A stretch of DNA of 64,000 bases, taken from contig CM077671.1 in assembly GCA_039707655.1 (NCBI GenBank), positions 243,637,095 through 243,701,094 of the forward strand. The letters are read 5' to 3'. Position 1 is the stretch's first letter. The number at the start of each line of letters is the position of its first letter. Of this stretch, positions 11,601-24,900 are shown piece by piece. The notes under the pieces were generated by a model. That model had not been told where the DNA came from. It saw nothing but the letters and a program-made list of their open reading frames with translations, and did no database searches. This DNA is from Elymus sibiricus (lineage: Eukaryota; Streptophyta; Magnoliopsida; Poales; Poaceae). Both the position numbers and the translations under genes were made by a program.

Positions 11601-14600
11601 GAAGTGCATCCAGTTTTTCCCGTAACCCTCTCAACTTTTTAGCACATGCTATGTGGGTGAAATTATGATACCATGCCAACTTTCAACCATTTCAGAGTTC
11701 ATTTGCAGTGCTTTTCAATTTCAGGGTCATTTTAGCTCAGAATAAATCATGAAATGCATGAAAAATAGCAAATGAAGTCAGAAAAGGTTGAAAAGTGATG
11801 ATGTGGCTTTGAATGGTGCATATTGAATGCAGAAATAGTCTTGAGTTAAAATATGTTTTAAAAAATGAAATCCCTTTGTAATAGACGGGTTTTCGTTCGA
11901 AACCCTGATACTTCGAAGGAGATTGTCCAATTGGTACACGAAGTGCATCCAGTTTTTCCCGTAACCCTCTCAACTTTTTAGCACATGCTATGTGGGTGAA
12001 ATTATGATACTATGCCAACTTTCAACCATTTCAGAGTTCATTTGCAGTGCTTTTCAATTTCAGGGTCATTTTAGCTCAGAATAAATCATGAAATGTATGA
12101 AAAATAGGAAATGAAGTCAGAAAAGGTTGAAAAGTGATGATGTGGCTTTGAATGGTGCATATTGAATGCAGAAATAGTCTTGAGTTAAAATATGTTTTAA
12201 AAAATGAAATCCCTTTGTAATAGACGGGTTTTCGTTCGAAACCTTGATACTTCGAAAGAGATTGTCCAGTTTCTACACGAAGTGCGTCCAGTTTTTCCCG
12301 TAACCCTCTCAACTTTTTAGCACATGCTATGTGGGTGAAATTATGATACCATGCCAACTTTCAACCATTTCAGAGTTCATTTGCAGTGCTTTTCAATTTC
12401 AGGGTCATTTTAGCTCAGAACAAATCATGAAATGCATGAAAAATAGCAAATGAAGTCAGAAAAGGGTTCAAAAGTGATGACGTGGCTTTGAATGGTGCAT
12501 ATTGAATGCAAAAAAAGTCTTGAGTTAAAATATGTTTAAAAAAATGAAATCCCTTTGTAATAGACGAGTTTTCGTCATAAACCCTATACTACGAAGGAGA
12601 TTGTCCAGTTTGTACACGAAGTGCATCCAATTTTTCCCGTAACCCTCTCAACTTTTTAGCACATGCTATGTGGGTGAAATTATGATATCATGCCAACTTT
12701 AAACCATTTCAGAGTTCATCTGCAGTGCTTTTCAATTTCAGGGTCATTTTAGCTCAGAATAAATCATGAAATGCATGAAAAATAGCAAATGAAGTCAGAA
12801 AAGGGTTCAAAAGTGATGACGTGGCTTTGAAAGGTGCATATTGAATGCAGAAATAGTCTTGAGTTAAAATATGTTTTAAAAAATGAAATCCCTTTGTAAT
12901 AGACGGGTTTTCGTTCGAAATCCTGATACTTCGAAGGAGATTGTCCAATTTGTACACGAAGTGCATCCAGTTTTTCCAGTAACCCTCTCAACTTTTTAGC
13001 ACATGCTATGTGGGTGATATTATGATACGATGCCAACTTTCAACCATTTCAGAGTTCATTTGCAGTGCTTTTCAATTTCAGGGTCATTTTAGCTCAGAAT
13101 AAATCATGAAATGCATGAAAAATAGCAAATGAAGTCAGAAAAGGTTGAAAAGTGTTGATGTGGCTTTGAATGTTGCATATTGAATGCAGAAATAGTCTTG
13201 AGTTAAAATATGTTTAAAAAATTGAAATCCCTTTGTAATAGACGGGTTTTCCTTCGAAACCCTGATACTTCGAAGGAGATTGTCCAGTTTGTACACGAAG
13301 TGCATCCAGTTTTTCCCGTAACCCTCTCAACTTTTTAGCACATGCTATGTGGCTGAAATTATGATACCATGCCAACTTTCAACCATTTCAGAGTTCATTT
13401 GCAGTGCTTTTCAATTTCAGGGTCATTTTAGCTCAGAATAAATCATGAAATGCATGAAAAATAGCAAATTAAGTCAGAAAAGGGTTGAAAAGTGATGATG
13501 TGGCTTTGAATGGTGCATATTGAATGCAGAAAAGGTCTTGAGTTAAAATATGTTTTAAAAAATGAAATCCCTTTGTAATAGACGGGTTTTCGTTCGAAAC
13601 CCTGATACTTCGAAGGAGATTGTCCAGTTTGTACACGAAGTGCATCCAGTTTTTCCCGTAACCCTCTCAACTTTTTAGCACATGCTATGTGGGTGAAATT
13701 ATGATACCATGCCAACTTTCAACCATTTCAGAGTTCATTTGCAGTGCTTTTCAATTTCAGGGTCATTTTAGCTTAGAACAAATCATGAAATGCATGAAAA
13801 ATAGCAAATGAAGTGAGAAAAGGATTCAAAAGTGATGACATGGCTTTGAATGGTGCATATTGAATGCAGAAAAAGTCTTCAGTTAAAATATGTTTAAAAA
13901 AATGAAATCCCTTTGTAATAGACGAGTTTTCGTCCGAAACCCTGATACTACGAAGGAGATTGTCCAGTTTGTACACGAAGTGCATCCAGTTTTACCCGTA
14001 ACCCTCTCAACTTTTTAGCACATGCTATGTGGGTGAAATTATGATACCATGCCAACTTTCAAATATTTCAGAGTTCATTTGCAGTGCTTTTCAAGTTCAG
14101 GGTCATTTTAGCTCAGAATAAATCATGAAATGCATGAAAAATAGCAAATGGAGTCAGAAAAGGGTTGAAAAGTGATGATGTGGCTTTGAATGGTGCATAT
14201 TGAATGCAGAAAAAGTCTTGAGTTAAAATATGTTTTAAAAAATGAAATCCCTTTGTAAAAGACGGGTTTTCGTTCGAAACCCAGATACTTCGAAGGAGAT
14301 TGTCCAGTTTGTACACGAAGTGCATCCAGTTTTTCCCGTAACCCTCTCAACCTTTTAGCACATGCTACGTGGGTGAAATTATGATACCATGCCAACTTTC
14401 AACCATTTCAGAGTTCATTTGCAGTGCTTTTCAATTTCAGGGTCATTTTAGCTCAGAATAAATCATGAAATACATGAAAAATAGCAAATGAAGTCAGAAA
14501 AGGTTGAAAAGTGATGATGTGGCTTTGATTGGTGCATATTGAATGCAGAAATAGTCTTGAGCTAAAATATGTTTAAAAAATGAAATCCCTTTGTAATAGA

Positions 14601-15800
14601 CGAGTTTTCGTCCAAAACCCTCATACTTCGAAGGAGATTGTCCAGTTTGTACACGAAGTGCATCCAGTTTTTCCCGTAACCCTCTCAAATATTTAGAACA
14701 TGCTATGTGAGTGAAATTATGATCCCATGCCAACTTTCAACCATTTCAGAGTTCATTTGCAGTGCTTTTCAATTTCAGGGTCATTTTAGCTCAGAATAAA
14801 TCATGAAATGCATGAAAAATAGCAAATGAAGTCAGAAAAGGGTTGAAAAGTGATGATGTGGCTTTGAATGGTGCATATTGAATGCAGAAAAAGTCTTGAG
14901 TTAAAATATGTTTAAAAAAATGAAATCCCTTTGTAATAGACGGGTTTTCGTTCGAAACCCTGATACTTCGAAGGAGATTGTCCAGTTTGTACACGAAGTG
15001 CATCAAGTTTTTCCCGTAACCCTCTAAGCTTTTTAGCACATGCTATGTGGGTGAAATTATGATACCATGCCAACTTTCAACCATTTCAGAGATCATTTGC
15101 AGTGCTTTTCAATTTCAGGGTCATTTTAGCTCAAAACAAATCATGAAATGCATGAAAAATAGCAAATGAAGTCAGGAAAGGGTTCAAAAGTAATGACGTG
15201 GCTTTGAATGGTGCATATTGAATGCAGAAAAAGTCTTGAGTTAAAATATGTTTAAAAAAATGAAATCCTTTTGTAATAGACGTGTTTTCGTCCGAAACCC
15301 TGATACTACGAAGGAGATTGTCCAGTTTGTACACGAAGTGCAACCATTTTTGCCCGTAACCCTCTCCACTTTTTAGCACATGCTATGTGGGTGAAATTAT
15401 GATACCATGCCAACTTTCAACTATTTCAGAGTTCATTTGCAGTGCTTTTCAATTTCAGGGTCATTTTAGCTCAGAATAAATCATGAAATGCATGAAAATA
15501 GCAAATGAAGTCAGAAAAGGTTGAAAAGTGATGATGTGGCTTTGAATGGTGCATATTGAATGCAGAAATAGTCTTGAACTAAAATATGTTTTAAAAAAAT
15601 GAGTAATAGACGAGTTTTCGTCCAAAACCCTCATACTTCGAAGGAGATTGTCCAGTTTGTACACGAAGTGCATCCAGTTTTTCCCGTAACCATCTCAAAT
15701 TTGTAGAACATGCTATGTGAGTGAAATTATGATACCATGCCAACTTTCAACCATTTCAGAGTTGATTTGCAGTGCTTTTCATTTTCAGGGTCATTTTAGC
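8685..15800 (+). repeat. Higher-order repeat copy B (21 monomers, 7116 bp)
   Basis: This is a near-identical partner of copy A. It runs g-like (8685), 9025, 9365, 9705, 10043, 10383, 10722, 11059, 11397, X (11737), Y (12076), g (12415), then the same series ending n (13433), o (13773), p (14113), q (14453), r (14791), s (15131), t (15471). The first monomer is chimeric: its left half is of general type and only from about 8785 does it match copy A. Similarity to A ends near 15733, where gatacc replaces gatccc. The closing series n-o-p-q-r-s-t is reused in the next region. Confidence 0.9.
11737..12075 (+). repeat. Extra X monomer in copy B
   Basis: This unit carries gtccaattggtac and has no partner in copy A, where the Y unit at 4960 directly follows the unit at 4620. 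Its closest relative is the unit at 1569, which has gtccaatttgtac. It accounts for the 339-bp difference between the 6777-bp and 7116-bp shifts. Confidence 0.85.
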
Positions 15801-18800
15801 TCAGAATAAATCATGAAATGTGTGAAAAATAGCAAATGAAGTCAGAAAAGGGTTGAAAAGTGATGATGTGGCTTTGAATGGTGCATATTGAATGCAGAAA
15901 AAGTCTTGAGTTAAAATATGTTTAAAAAATGAAATCCCTTTGTAATAGCCGGGTTTTCGTTCGAAACCCTGATACTTCGAAAGAGATTGTCCAGTTTGTA
16001 CACGAAGTGCGTCCAGTTTTTCCCGTAACCCTCTCAACTTTTTAGCCCATGCTATGTGGGTGAAATTATGATACCATGCCAACTTTCAACCATTTCAGAG
16101 TTCATTTGCAGTGCTTTTCAATTTCAGGGTCATTTTAGCTCACAATAAATCATGAAATGCATGAAAATAGCAAATGAAGTGAGAAAAGGGTTGAAAAGTG
16201 ATGATGTGGCTTTGAATGGTGCATATTGAATGCAGAAAAAGTCTTGAGTTAAAATATGTTTAAAAATATGAAATCCCATTGTAATAGACGAGTTTTCGTC
16301 CGAAACCCTGATACTTCGAAGGAGATTGTCCAGTTTGTACACGAAGTGCATCCAGTTTTTCCCGTAACCCTCTCAACTTTTTAGCACATGCTATGTGGGT
16401 GAAATTATGATTCCATGCCAACTTTCAACCATTTCAGAGTTCATTTGCAGTGCTTTTCAATTTCAGGGTCATTTTAGCTCAGAATAAATCATGAAATGCA
16501 TGAAAATAGCAAATGAAGTCAGAAAAGGTTGAAAAGTGATGATGTGGCTTTGAATGGTACATATTGAATGCAGAAATAGTCTTGAGCTAAAATATGTTTT
16601 TAAAAAATGAAATCCCTTTGTAATAGACGAGTTTTCGTCCAAAACCCTCATACTTTGAAGGAGATTGTCCAGTTTGTACACGAAGTGCATCCAGTTTTTC
16701 CCGTAACCCTCTCAAATTTTTAGAACATGCTATGTGAGTGAAATTGTCATACCATGCCAACTTTCAACCATTTCAGAGTTCATTTGCAGTGCTTTTCAAT
16801 TTTAGGGTCATTTTAGCTCAGAATAAATCATGAAATGCATGAAAAATAGCAAATGAAGTTAGAAAAGGGTTGAAAAGTGATGATGTGGCTTTGAATGGTG
16901 CATATTGAATGCAGAAAAAGTCTTGAGTTAAAATATGTTTTAAAAAATGAAATCCCTTTGTAATAGACGGGTTTTCGTTCGAAACCCTGATACTTCGAAG
17001 GAGATTGTCCGGTTTGTACACGAAGTGTATCCAGTTTTTGCCGTAACCCTCTCGACTTTTTAGCACATTTTATGTGGGTGAAATTATGATACCATGCCAA
17101 CTTTCAACCATTTCAGAGTTCATTTGCGGTGCTTTTCAATTTCAGGGTCATTTTAGCTCAGAATAAATCATGAAATGCATGAAAATAGCAAATGAAGTGA
17201 GAAAAGGGTTGAAAAGTGATGATGTGGCTTTGAATGGTGCATATTGAATGCAGAAAAAGTCTTGAGTAAAAATATGTTTAAAAATATGAAATCCCTTTGT
17301 AATAGACGAGTTTTCGTCCGAAACGGTGATACCTCGACGGAGATTGTCCAGTTTGTACACGAAGTGCATCCAGTTTTTCCCGTAACCCTCTCAACTTTTT
17401 AGCACATGCTATGTGGGTGAAATTATGATACCATGCCAACTTTCAACCATTTCAGAGTTCATTTGCAGTGCTTTTCAATTTCAGGGTCATTTTAGCTCAG
17501 AATAAATCATGAAATGCATGAAAAATAGGAAATGAAGTCAGAAAAGGTTGAAAAGTGATGATGTGGCTTTGAATGGTGCATATTGAATGCAGAAATAGTC
17601 TTGAGCTAAAATATGATTTTAAAAAATGAAATCCCTTTGTAATAGACGAGTTTTCGTCCAAAACCCTCATAATTCGAAGGAGATTGTCCAGTTTGTACAC
17701 GAAGTGCATCCAGTTTTTCCCGTAACCCTCTCAAATTTTTAGAACATGCTATGTGAGTGAAATTATGATACCATGCCAACTTTCAACTATTTCAGAGTTC
17801 ATTTGAAGTGCTTTTCAATTTCAGGGTCTTTTTAGCTCAGAATAAATCATGAAATGCATGAAAAATAGCAAATGAAGTCGGAAAAGGGTTGAAAAGTGAT
17901 GATGTGGCTTTGAATGGTGCATATTGAATGCAGAAAAAGTCTTGAGTTAAAATATGTTTTAAAAAATGAAATCCCTTTGTAATAAACGGGTTTTCGTTCG
18001 AAACCGTGATACTTCGAAGGAGATTGTCCAGTTTGTACACGAAGTGCATCCAGTTTTTCCCGTAACCCTCTCAACTTTTTAGCACATGCTATGTGGGTGA
18101 AATTATGATACCATGCCAACTTTCAACCATTTCAGAGTTCATTTGCAGTGCTTTGCAATTTCAGGGTCATTTTGGCTCAGAATAAATCATGAAATGCATG
18201 AAAATAGCAAATGAAGTGAGAAAAGGGTTGAAATGAGATGATGTTTCTTTGAATGGTGCATATTGAATGCAGAAAAAGTCTTGAGTTAAAATATGTTTAA
18301 AAATATGAAATCCCTTTGTAATAGACGAGTTTTCGTCCGAAACCCTGATACTTCGAAGGAGATTGTCCAGTTTGTACACGAAGTGCTTCCAGTTTTCCCG
18401 TAACCCTCTCAACTTTTTAGCACATGCTATGTGGTTGAAATTATGATACCATGCCAACTTTCAACCATTTCAGAGTTCATTTGCAGTGCTTTTCAATTTC
18501 AGGGTCATTTTAGCTCAGAATAAATCATGAAATACATGAAAAATAGCAAATGAAGTCAGAAAAGGTTGAAAAGTGATGATGTGGCCTTCAATGGTGCATA
18601 TTGAATGCAGAAATAGTCTTGAGCTAAAATATGTTTAAAAAAAATGAAATCCCTTTATAATAGACGAGTTTTCGTCCAAAACCCTCATACTTCGAAGGAG
18701 ATTGTCCAGTTTGTACACGAAGTGCATCCAGTTTTTCTCGTAACCCTCTCAAATATTTAGAACATGCTATGTGAGTGAAATTATGATCCCATGCCAACTT

Positions 18801-21800
18801 TCAACCATTTCAGAGTTCATTTGCAGTGCTTTTCAATTTCAGGGTCATTTTAGCTCAGAATAAATCATGAAATGCATGAAAAATAGCAAATGAAGTCAGA
18901 AAAGGGTTGAAAAGTGATGATGTGGCTTTGAATGGTGCATATTGAATGCAGAAAAAGTCTTGAGTTAAAATATGTTTAAAAAATTGAAATCCCTTTGTAA
19001 TAGACGGGTTTTCCTTCGAAACCCTGATACTTCGAAGGAGATTGTCCAGTTTTTACACGAAGTGCATCCAGTTTTTCCCGTAACCCTCTCAACTTTTTAG
19101 CACATGCTATGTGGGTGAAATTATGATACCATGCCAACTTTCAACCATTTCAGAGTTCATTTGCAGTGCTTTTCAATTTCAGGGTCATTTTAGCTCAGAA
19201 TAAATCATGAAATGCATGAAAAATAGCAAATTAAGTCAGAAAAGGGTTGAAAAGTGATGATGTGGCTTTGAATGGTGCATATTGAAAGCAGAAAAGGTCT
19301 TGAGTTAAAATATGTTTTAAAAAATGAAATCCCTTTGTAATAGACGGGTTTTCGTTCGAAACCCTGATACTTCGAAGGAGATTGTCCAGTTTGTACACGA
19401 AGTGCATCCAGTTTTTCCCGTAACCCTCTCAACTTTTTAGCACATGCTATGTGGGTGAAATTATGATACCATGCCAACTTTCAACCATTTCAGAGTTCAT
19501 TTGCAGTGCTTTTCAATTTCAGGGTCATTTTAGCTTAGAACAAATCATGAAATGCATGAAAAATAGCAAATGAAGTCAGAAAAGGATTCAAAAGTGATGA
19601 CGTGGCTTTGAATGGTGCATATTGAATGCAGAAAAAGTCTTGAGTTAAAATATGTTTTAAAAAATGAAATCCCTTTGTAATAGACGAGTTTTCGTCCGAA
19701 ACCCTGATACTACGAAGGAGATTGTCCAGTTTGTACACGAAGTGCATCCAGTTTTACCCGTAACCCTCTCAACTTTTTAGCACATGCCATGTGGGTGAAA
19801 TTATGATACCATGCCAACTTTCAAATATTTCAGAGTTCATTTGCAGTGCTTTTCAAGTTCAGGGTCATTTCAGCTCAGAATAAATCATGAAATGCATGAA
19901 AAATAGCAAATGGAGTCAGAAAAGGGTTGAAAAGTGATGATGTGGCTTTGAATGGTGCATATTGAATGCATAAAAATTCTTGAGTTAAAATATGTTTAAA
20001 AAAATGAAATCCCTTTGTAATAGACGGGTTTTCGTTCGAAACCCTGATACTTCGAAGGAGATTGTCCAGTTTGTACTCGAAGTGCATCCAGTTTTTCCCG
20101 TAACCCTCTCAACTTTTTAGCACATGCTATGTGGGTGAAATTATTATACCATGCCAACTTTCAACCATTTCAGAGTTCATTTGCAGTGCTTTTCAATTTC
20201 AGGGTCATTTTGGCTCAGAATAAATCATGAAATGCATGAAAATAGCAAATGAAGTGAGAAAAGGGTTGAAATGTGATGATGTGGCATTGAATGGTGCATA
20301 TTGAATGCAGAAAAAGTCTTGAGTTAAAATATGTTTAAAAATATGAAATCCCTTTGTAATAGACGAGTTTTCGTCCGAAACCCTGATACTTCGAAGGAGA
20401 TTGTCCAGTTTGTACACGAAGTGCATCCAGTTTTCCCGTAACCCTCTCAACTTTTTAGCACATGCTATGTGGTTGAAATTATGATACCATGCCAACTTTC
20501 AACCATTTCAGAGTTAATTTGCAGTGCTTTTCAATTTCAGGGTCATTTTAGCTCAGAATAAATCATGAAATACATGAAAAATAGCAAATGAAGTCAGAAA
20601 AGGTTGAAAAGTGATGATGTGGCTTTGATTGGTGCATATTGAATGCAGAAATAGTCTTGAGCTAAAATATGTTTAAAAAAATGAAATCCCTTTGTAATAG
20701 ACGAGTTTTCATCCAAAACCCTCATACTTCGAAGGAGATTGTCCAGTTTGTACACGAAGTGCATCCAGTTTTTCCCGTAACCCTCTCAAATATTTAGAAC
20801 ATGCTATGTGAGTGAAATTATGATCCCATGCCAACTTTAAACCATTTCAGAGTTCATTTGCAGTGCTTTTCAATTTCAGGGTCATTTTAGCTCAGAATAA
20901 ATCATGAAATGCATGAAAAATAGCAAATGAAGTCAGAAAAGGGTTGAAAAGTGATGATGTGGCTTTGAATGGTGCATATTGAATGCAGAAAAAGTCTTGA
21001 GTTAAAATATGTTTAAAAAAATGAAATCCCTTTGTAATAGACGGGTTTTCGTTCGAAACCCTGATACTTCGAAGGAGATTGTCCAGTTTGTACACGAAGT
21101 GCATCCAGTTTTTCCCGTAACCCTCTAAGTTTTTAGCACTTGCTATGTGGGTGAAATTATGATACCATGCCAACTTTCAACCATTTCAGAGATCATTTGC
21201 AGTGCTTTTCAATTTCAGGGTCATTTTAGCTCAAAACAAATCATGAAATGCATGAAAAATAGCAAATGAAGTCAGGAAAGGGTTCAAAAGTAATGACGTG
21301 GCTTTGAATGGTGCATATTGAATGCAGAAAAAGTCTTGAGTTAAAATATGTTTAAAAAAATGAAATCCTTTTGTAATAGACGAGTTTTCGTCCGAAACCC
21401 TGATACTACGAAGGAGATTGTCCAGTTTGTACAAAAAGTGCAACCATTTTTTCCCGTAACCCACTCAACTTTTTAGCACATGCTATGTGGGTGAAATTAT
21501 GATACCATGCCAACTTTCAACTATTTCAGAGTTCATTTGCAGTGCTTTTCAATTTCAGGGTCATTTTAGCTCAGAATAAATCATGAAATGCATGAACAAT
21601 AGCAAATGAAGTCAGAAAAGGTTGAAAAGTGATGATGTGGCTTTGAATGGTGCATATTGAATGCAGAAATAGTCTTGAACTAAAATATGTTTTAAAAAAA
21701 TGAGTAATAGACGAGTTTTCGTCCAAAACCCTCATACTTCGAAGGAGATTGACCAGTTTGTACACGAAGTGCATCCAGTTTTTCCCGTAACCCTCTCAAA

Positions 21801-21901
21801 TTTGTAGAACATGCTATGTGAGTGAAATTATGATACCATGCCAACTTTCAACCATTTCAGAGTTCATTTGCAGTGCTTTTCAATTTCAGGGTCATTTTAG
21901 C
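15801..21901 (+). repeat. Higher-order repeat block C1 (18 monomers, 6101 bp)
   Basis: The order is u (15801), v (16140), w (16479), x (16818), y (17157), z (17497), i (17837), alpha (18177), q' (18515), m (18865), n (19205), o (19545), p (19875), beta (20215), q (20553), r (20892), s (21231), t (21571). The last eight match the end of copy B with one extra unit, beta, between p and q: the shift is 5772 bp for n to p and 6100 bp for q to t. C1 looks closest to the full form from which the other C blocks can be derived. Confidence 0.85.
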
Positions 21902-24900
21902 TCAGAATAAATCATGAAATGCGTGAAAAATAGCAAATGAAGTCAGAAAAGGGTTGAAAAGTGATGATGTGGCTTTGAATGGTGCATATTGAATGCAGAA
22001 AAAGTCTTGAGTTAAAATATGTTTAAAAAATGAAATCCCTTTGTAATAGCCGGGTTTTCGTTCGAAACCCTGATACTTCGAAAGAGATTGTCCAGTTTGT
22101 ACACGAAGTGCGTCCAGTTTTTCCCGTAACCCTCTCAACTTTTTAGCCCATGCTATGTGGGTGAAATTATGATACCATGCCAACTTTCAACCATTTCAGA
22201 GTTCATTTGCAGTGCTTTTCAATTTCAGGGTCATTTTAGCTCACAATAAATCATGAAATGCATGAAAATAGCAAATGAAGTGAGAAAAGGGTTGAAAAGT
22301 GATGATGTGGCTTTGAATGGTGCATATTGAATGCAGAAAAAGTCTTGAGTTAAAATATGTTTAAAAATATGAAATCCCATTGTAATAGACGAGTTTTCGT
22401 CCGAAACCCTGATACTTCGAAGGAGATTGTCCAGTTTGTACACGAAGTGCATCCAGTTTTTCCCGTAACCCTCTCAACTTTTTAGCACATGCTATGTGGG
22501 TGAAATTATGATACCATGCCAACTTTCAACCATTTCAGAGTTCATTTGCAGTGCTTTTCAATTTCAGGGTCATTTTAGCTCAGAATAAATCATGAAATGC
22601 ATGAAAATAGCAAATGAAGTCAGAAAAGGTTGAAAAGTGATGATGTGGCTTTGAATGATACATATTGAATGCAGAAATAGTCTTGAGCTAAAATATGTTT
22701 TTAAAAAATGAAATCCCTTTGTAATAGACGAGTTTTCGTCCAAAACCCTCATACTTTGAAGGAGATTGTCCAGTTTGTACACGAAGTGCATCCAGTTTTT
22801 CCCGTAACCCTCTCAAATTTTTAGAACTTGCTATGTGAGTGAAATTGTCATACCATGCCAACTTTCAACCATTTCAGAGTTCATTTGCAGTGCTTTTCAA
22901 TTTCAGGGTCATTTTAGCTCAGAATAAATCATGAAATGCATGAAAAATAGCAAATGAAGTTAGAAAAGGGTTGAAAAGTGATGATGTGGCTTTGAATGGT
23001 GCATATTGAATGCAGAAAAAGTCTTGAGTTAAAATATGTTTTAAAAAATGAAATCCCTTTGTAATAGACGGGTTTTCGTTCGAAACCCAGATACTTCGAA
23101 GGAGATTATCCAGTTTGTACACGAAGTGCATCCAGTTTTTCACGTAACCCTCTCAACTTTTTAGCACATGCTATGTGGGTGAAATTATGATACCATGCCA
23201 ACATTCAACCTTTTCAGAGTTCATTTGCAGTGCTTTTCAATTTCAGGGTCATTTTAGCTCAGAATAAATCATGAAATGCATGAAAATAGCAAATGAAGTC
23301 AGAAAAGGTTGAAAAGTGATGATGTGGCTTTGAATGGTACATATTGAATGCAGAAATAGTCTTGAGCTAAAATATGTTTTTAAAAAATGAAATCCCTTTG
23401 TAATAGACGAGTTTTCGTCCAAAACCCTCATACTTTGAAGGAGATTGTCCAGTTTGTACACGAAGTGCATCCAGTTTTTCCCGTAACCCTCTCAAATTTT
23501 TAGAACATGCTATGTGAGTGAAATTGTCATACCATGCCAACTTTCAACCATTTCAGAGTTCATTTGCAGTGCTTTTCAATTTCAGGGTCATTTTAGCTCA
23601 GAATAAATCATGAAATGCATGAAAAATAGCAAATGAAGTTAGAAAAGGGTTGAAAAGTGATGATGTGGCTTTGAATGGTGCATATTGAATGCAGAAAAAG
23701 TCTTGAGTTAAAATATGTTTTAAAAAATAAAATCCCTTTGTAATAGACGGGTTTTCGTTCGAAACCCTGATACTTCGAAGGAGATTGTCCGGTTTGTACA
23801 CGAAGTGTATCCAGTTTTTGCCGTAACCCTCTCGACTTTTTAGCACATTTTATGTGGGTGAAATTATGATACCATGCCAACTTTCAACCATTTCAGAGTT
23901 CATTTGCGGTGCTTTTCAATTTCAGGGTCATTTTAGCTCAGAATAAATCATGAAATGCATGAAAATAGCAAATGAAGTGAGAAAAGGGTTGAAAAGTGAT
24001 GATGTGGCTTTGAATGGTGCATATTGAATGCAGAAAAAGTCTTGAGTTAAAATATGTTTTAAAAAATGAAATCCCTTTGTAATAGACGGGTTTTCGTTCG
24101 AAACCCTGATACTTCGAAGGAGATTGTCCGGTTTGTACACGAAGTGTATCCAGTTTTTGCCGTAACCCTCTCGACTTTTTAGCACATTTTATGTGGGTGA
24201 AATTATGATACCATGCCAACTTTCAACCATTTCAGAGTTCATTTGCGGTGCTTTTCAATTTCAGGGTCATTTTAGCTCAGAATAAATCATGAAATGCATG
24301 AAAATAGCAAATGAAGTGAGAAAAGGGTTGAAAAGTGATGATGTGGCTTTGAATGGTGCATATTGAATGCAGAAAAAGTCTTGAGTAAAAATATGTTTAA
24401 AAATGTGAAATCCCTTTGTAATAGACGAGTTTTTGTCCGAAACGGTGATACCTCGAAGGAGATTGTCCAGTTTGTACACGAAGTGCATCCAGTTTTTCCC
24501 GTAACCCTCTCAACTTTTTAGCACATGCTATGTGGGTGAAATTATGATACCATGCCAACTTTCAACCATTTCAGAGTTCATTTGCAGTGCTTTTCAATTA
24601 TAGGGTCATTTTAGCTCAGAATAAATCATGAAATGCATGAAAAATAGGAAATGAAGTCAGAAAAGGTTGAAAAGTGATGATGTGGCTTTGAATGGTGCAT
24701 ATTGAATGCAGAAATAGTCTTGAGCTAAAATATGATTTTAAAAAATGAAATCCCTTTGTAATAGACGAGTTTTCGTCCAAAACCCTCATAATTCGAAGGA
24801 GATTGTCCAGTTTGTACACGAAGTGCATCCAGTTTTTCCCGTAACCCTCTCAAATTTTTAGAACATGCTATGTGAGTGAAATTATGATACCATGCCAACT

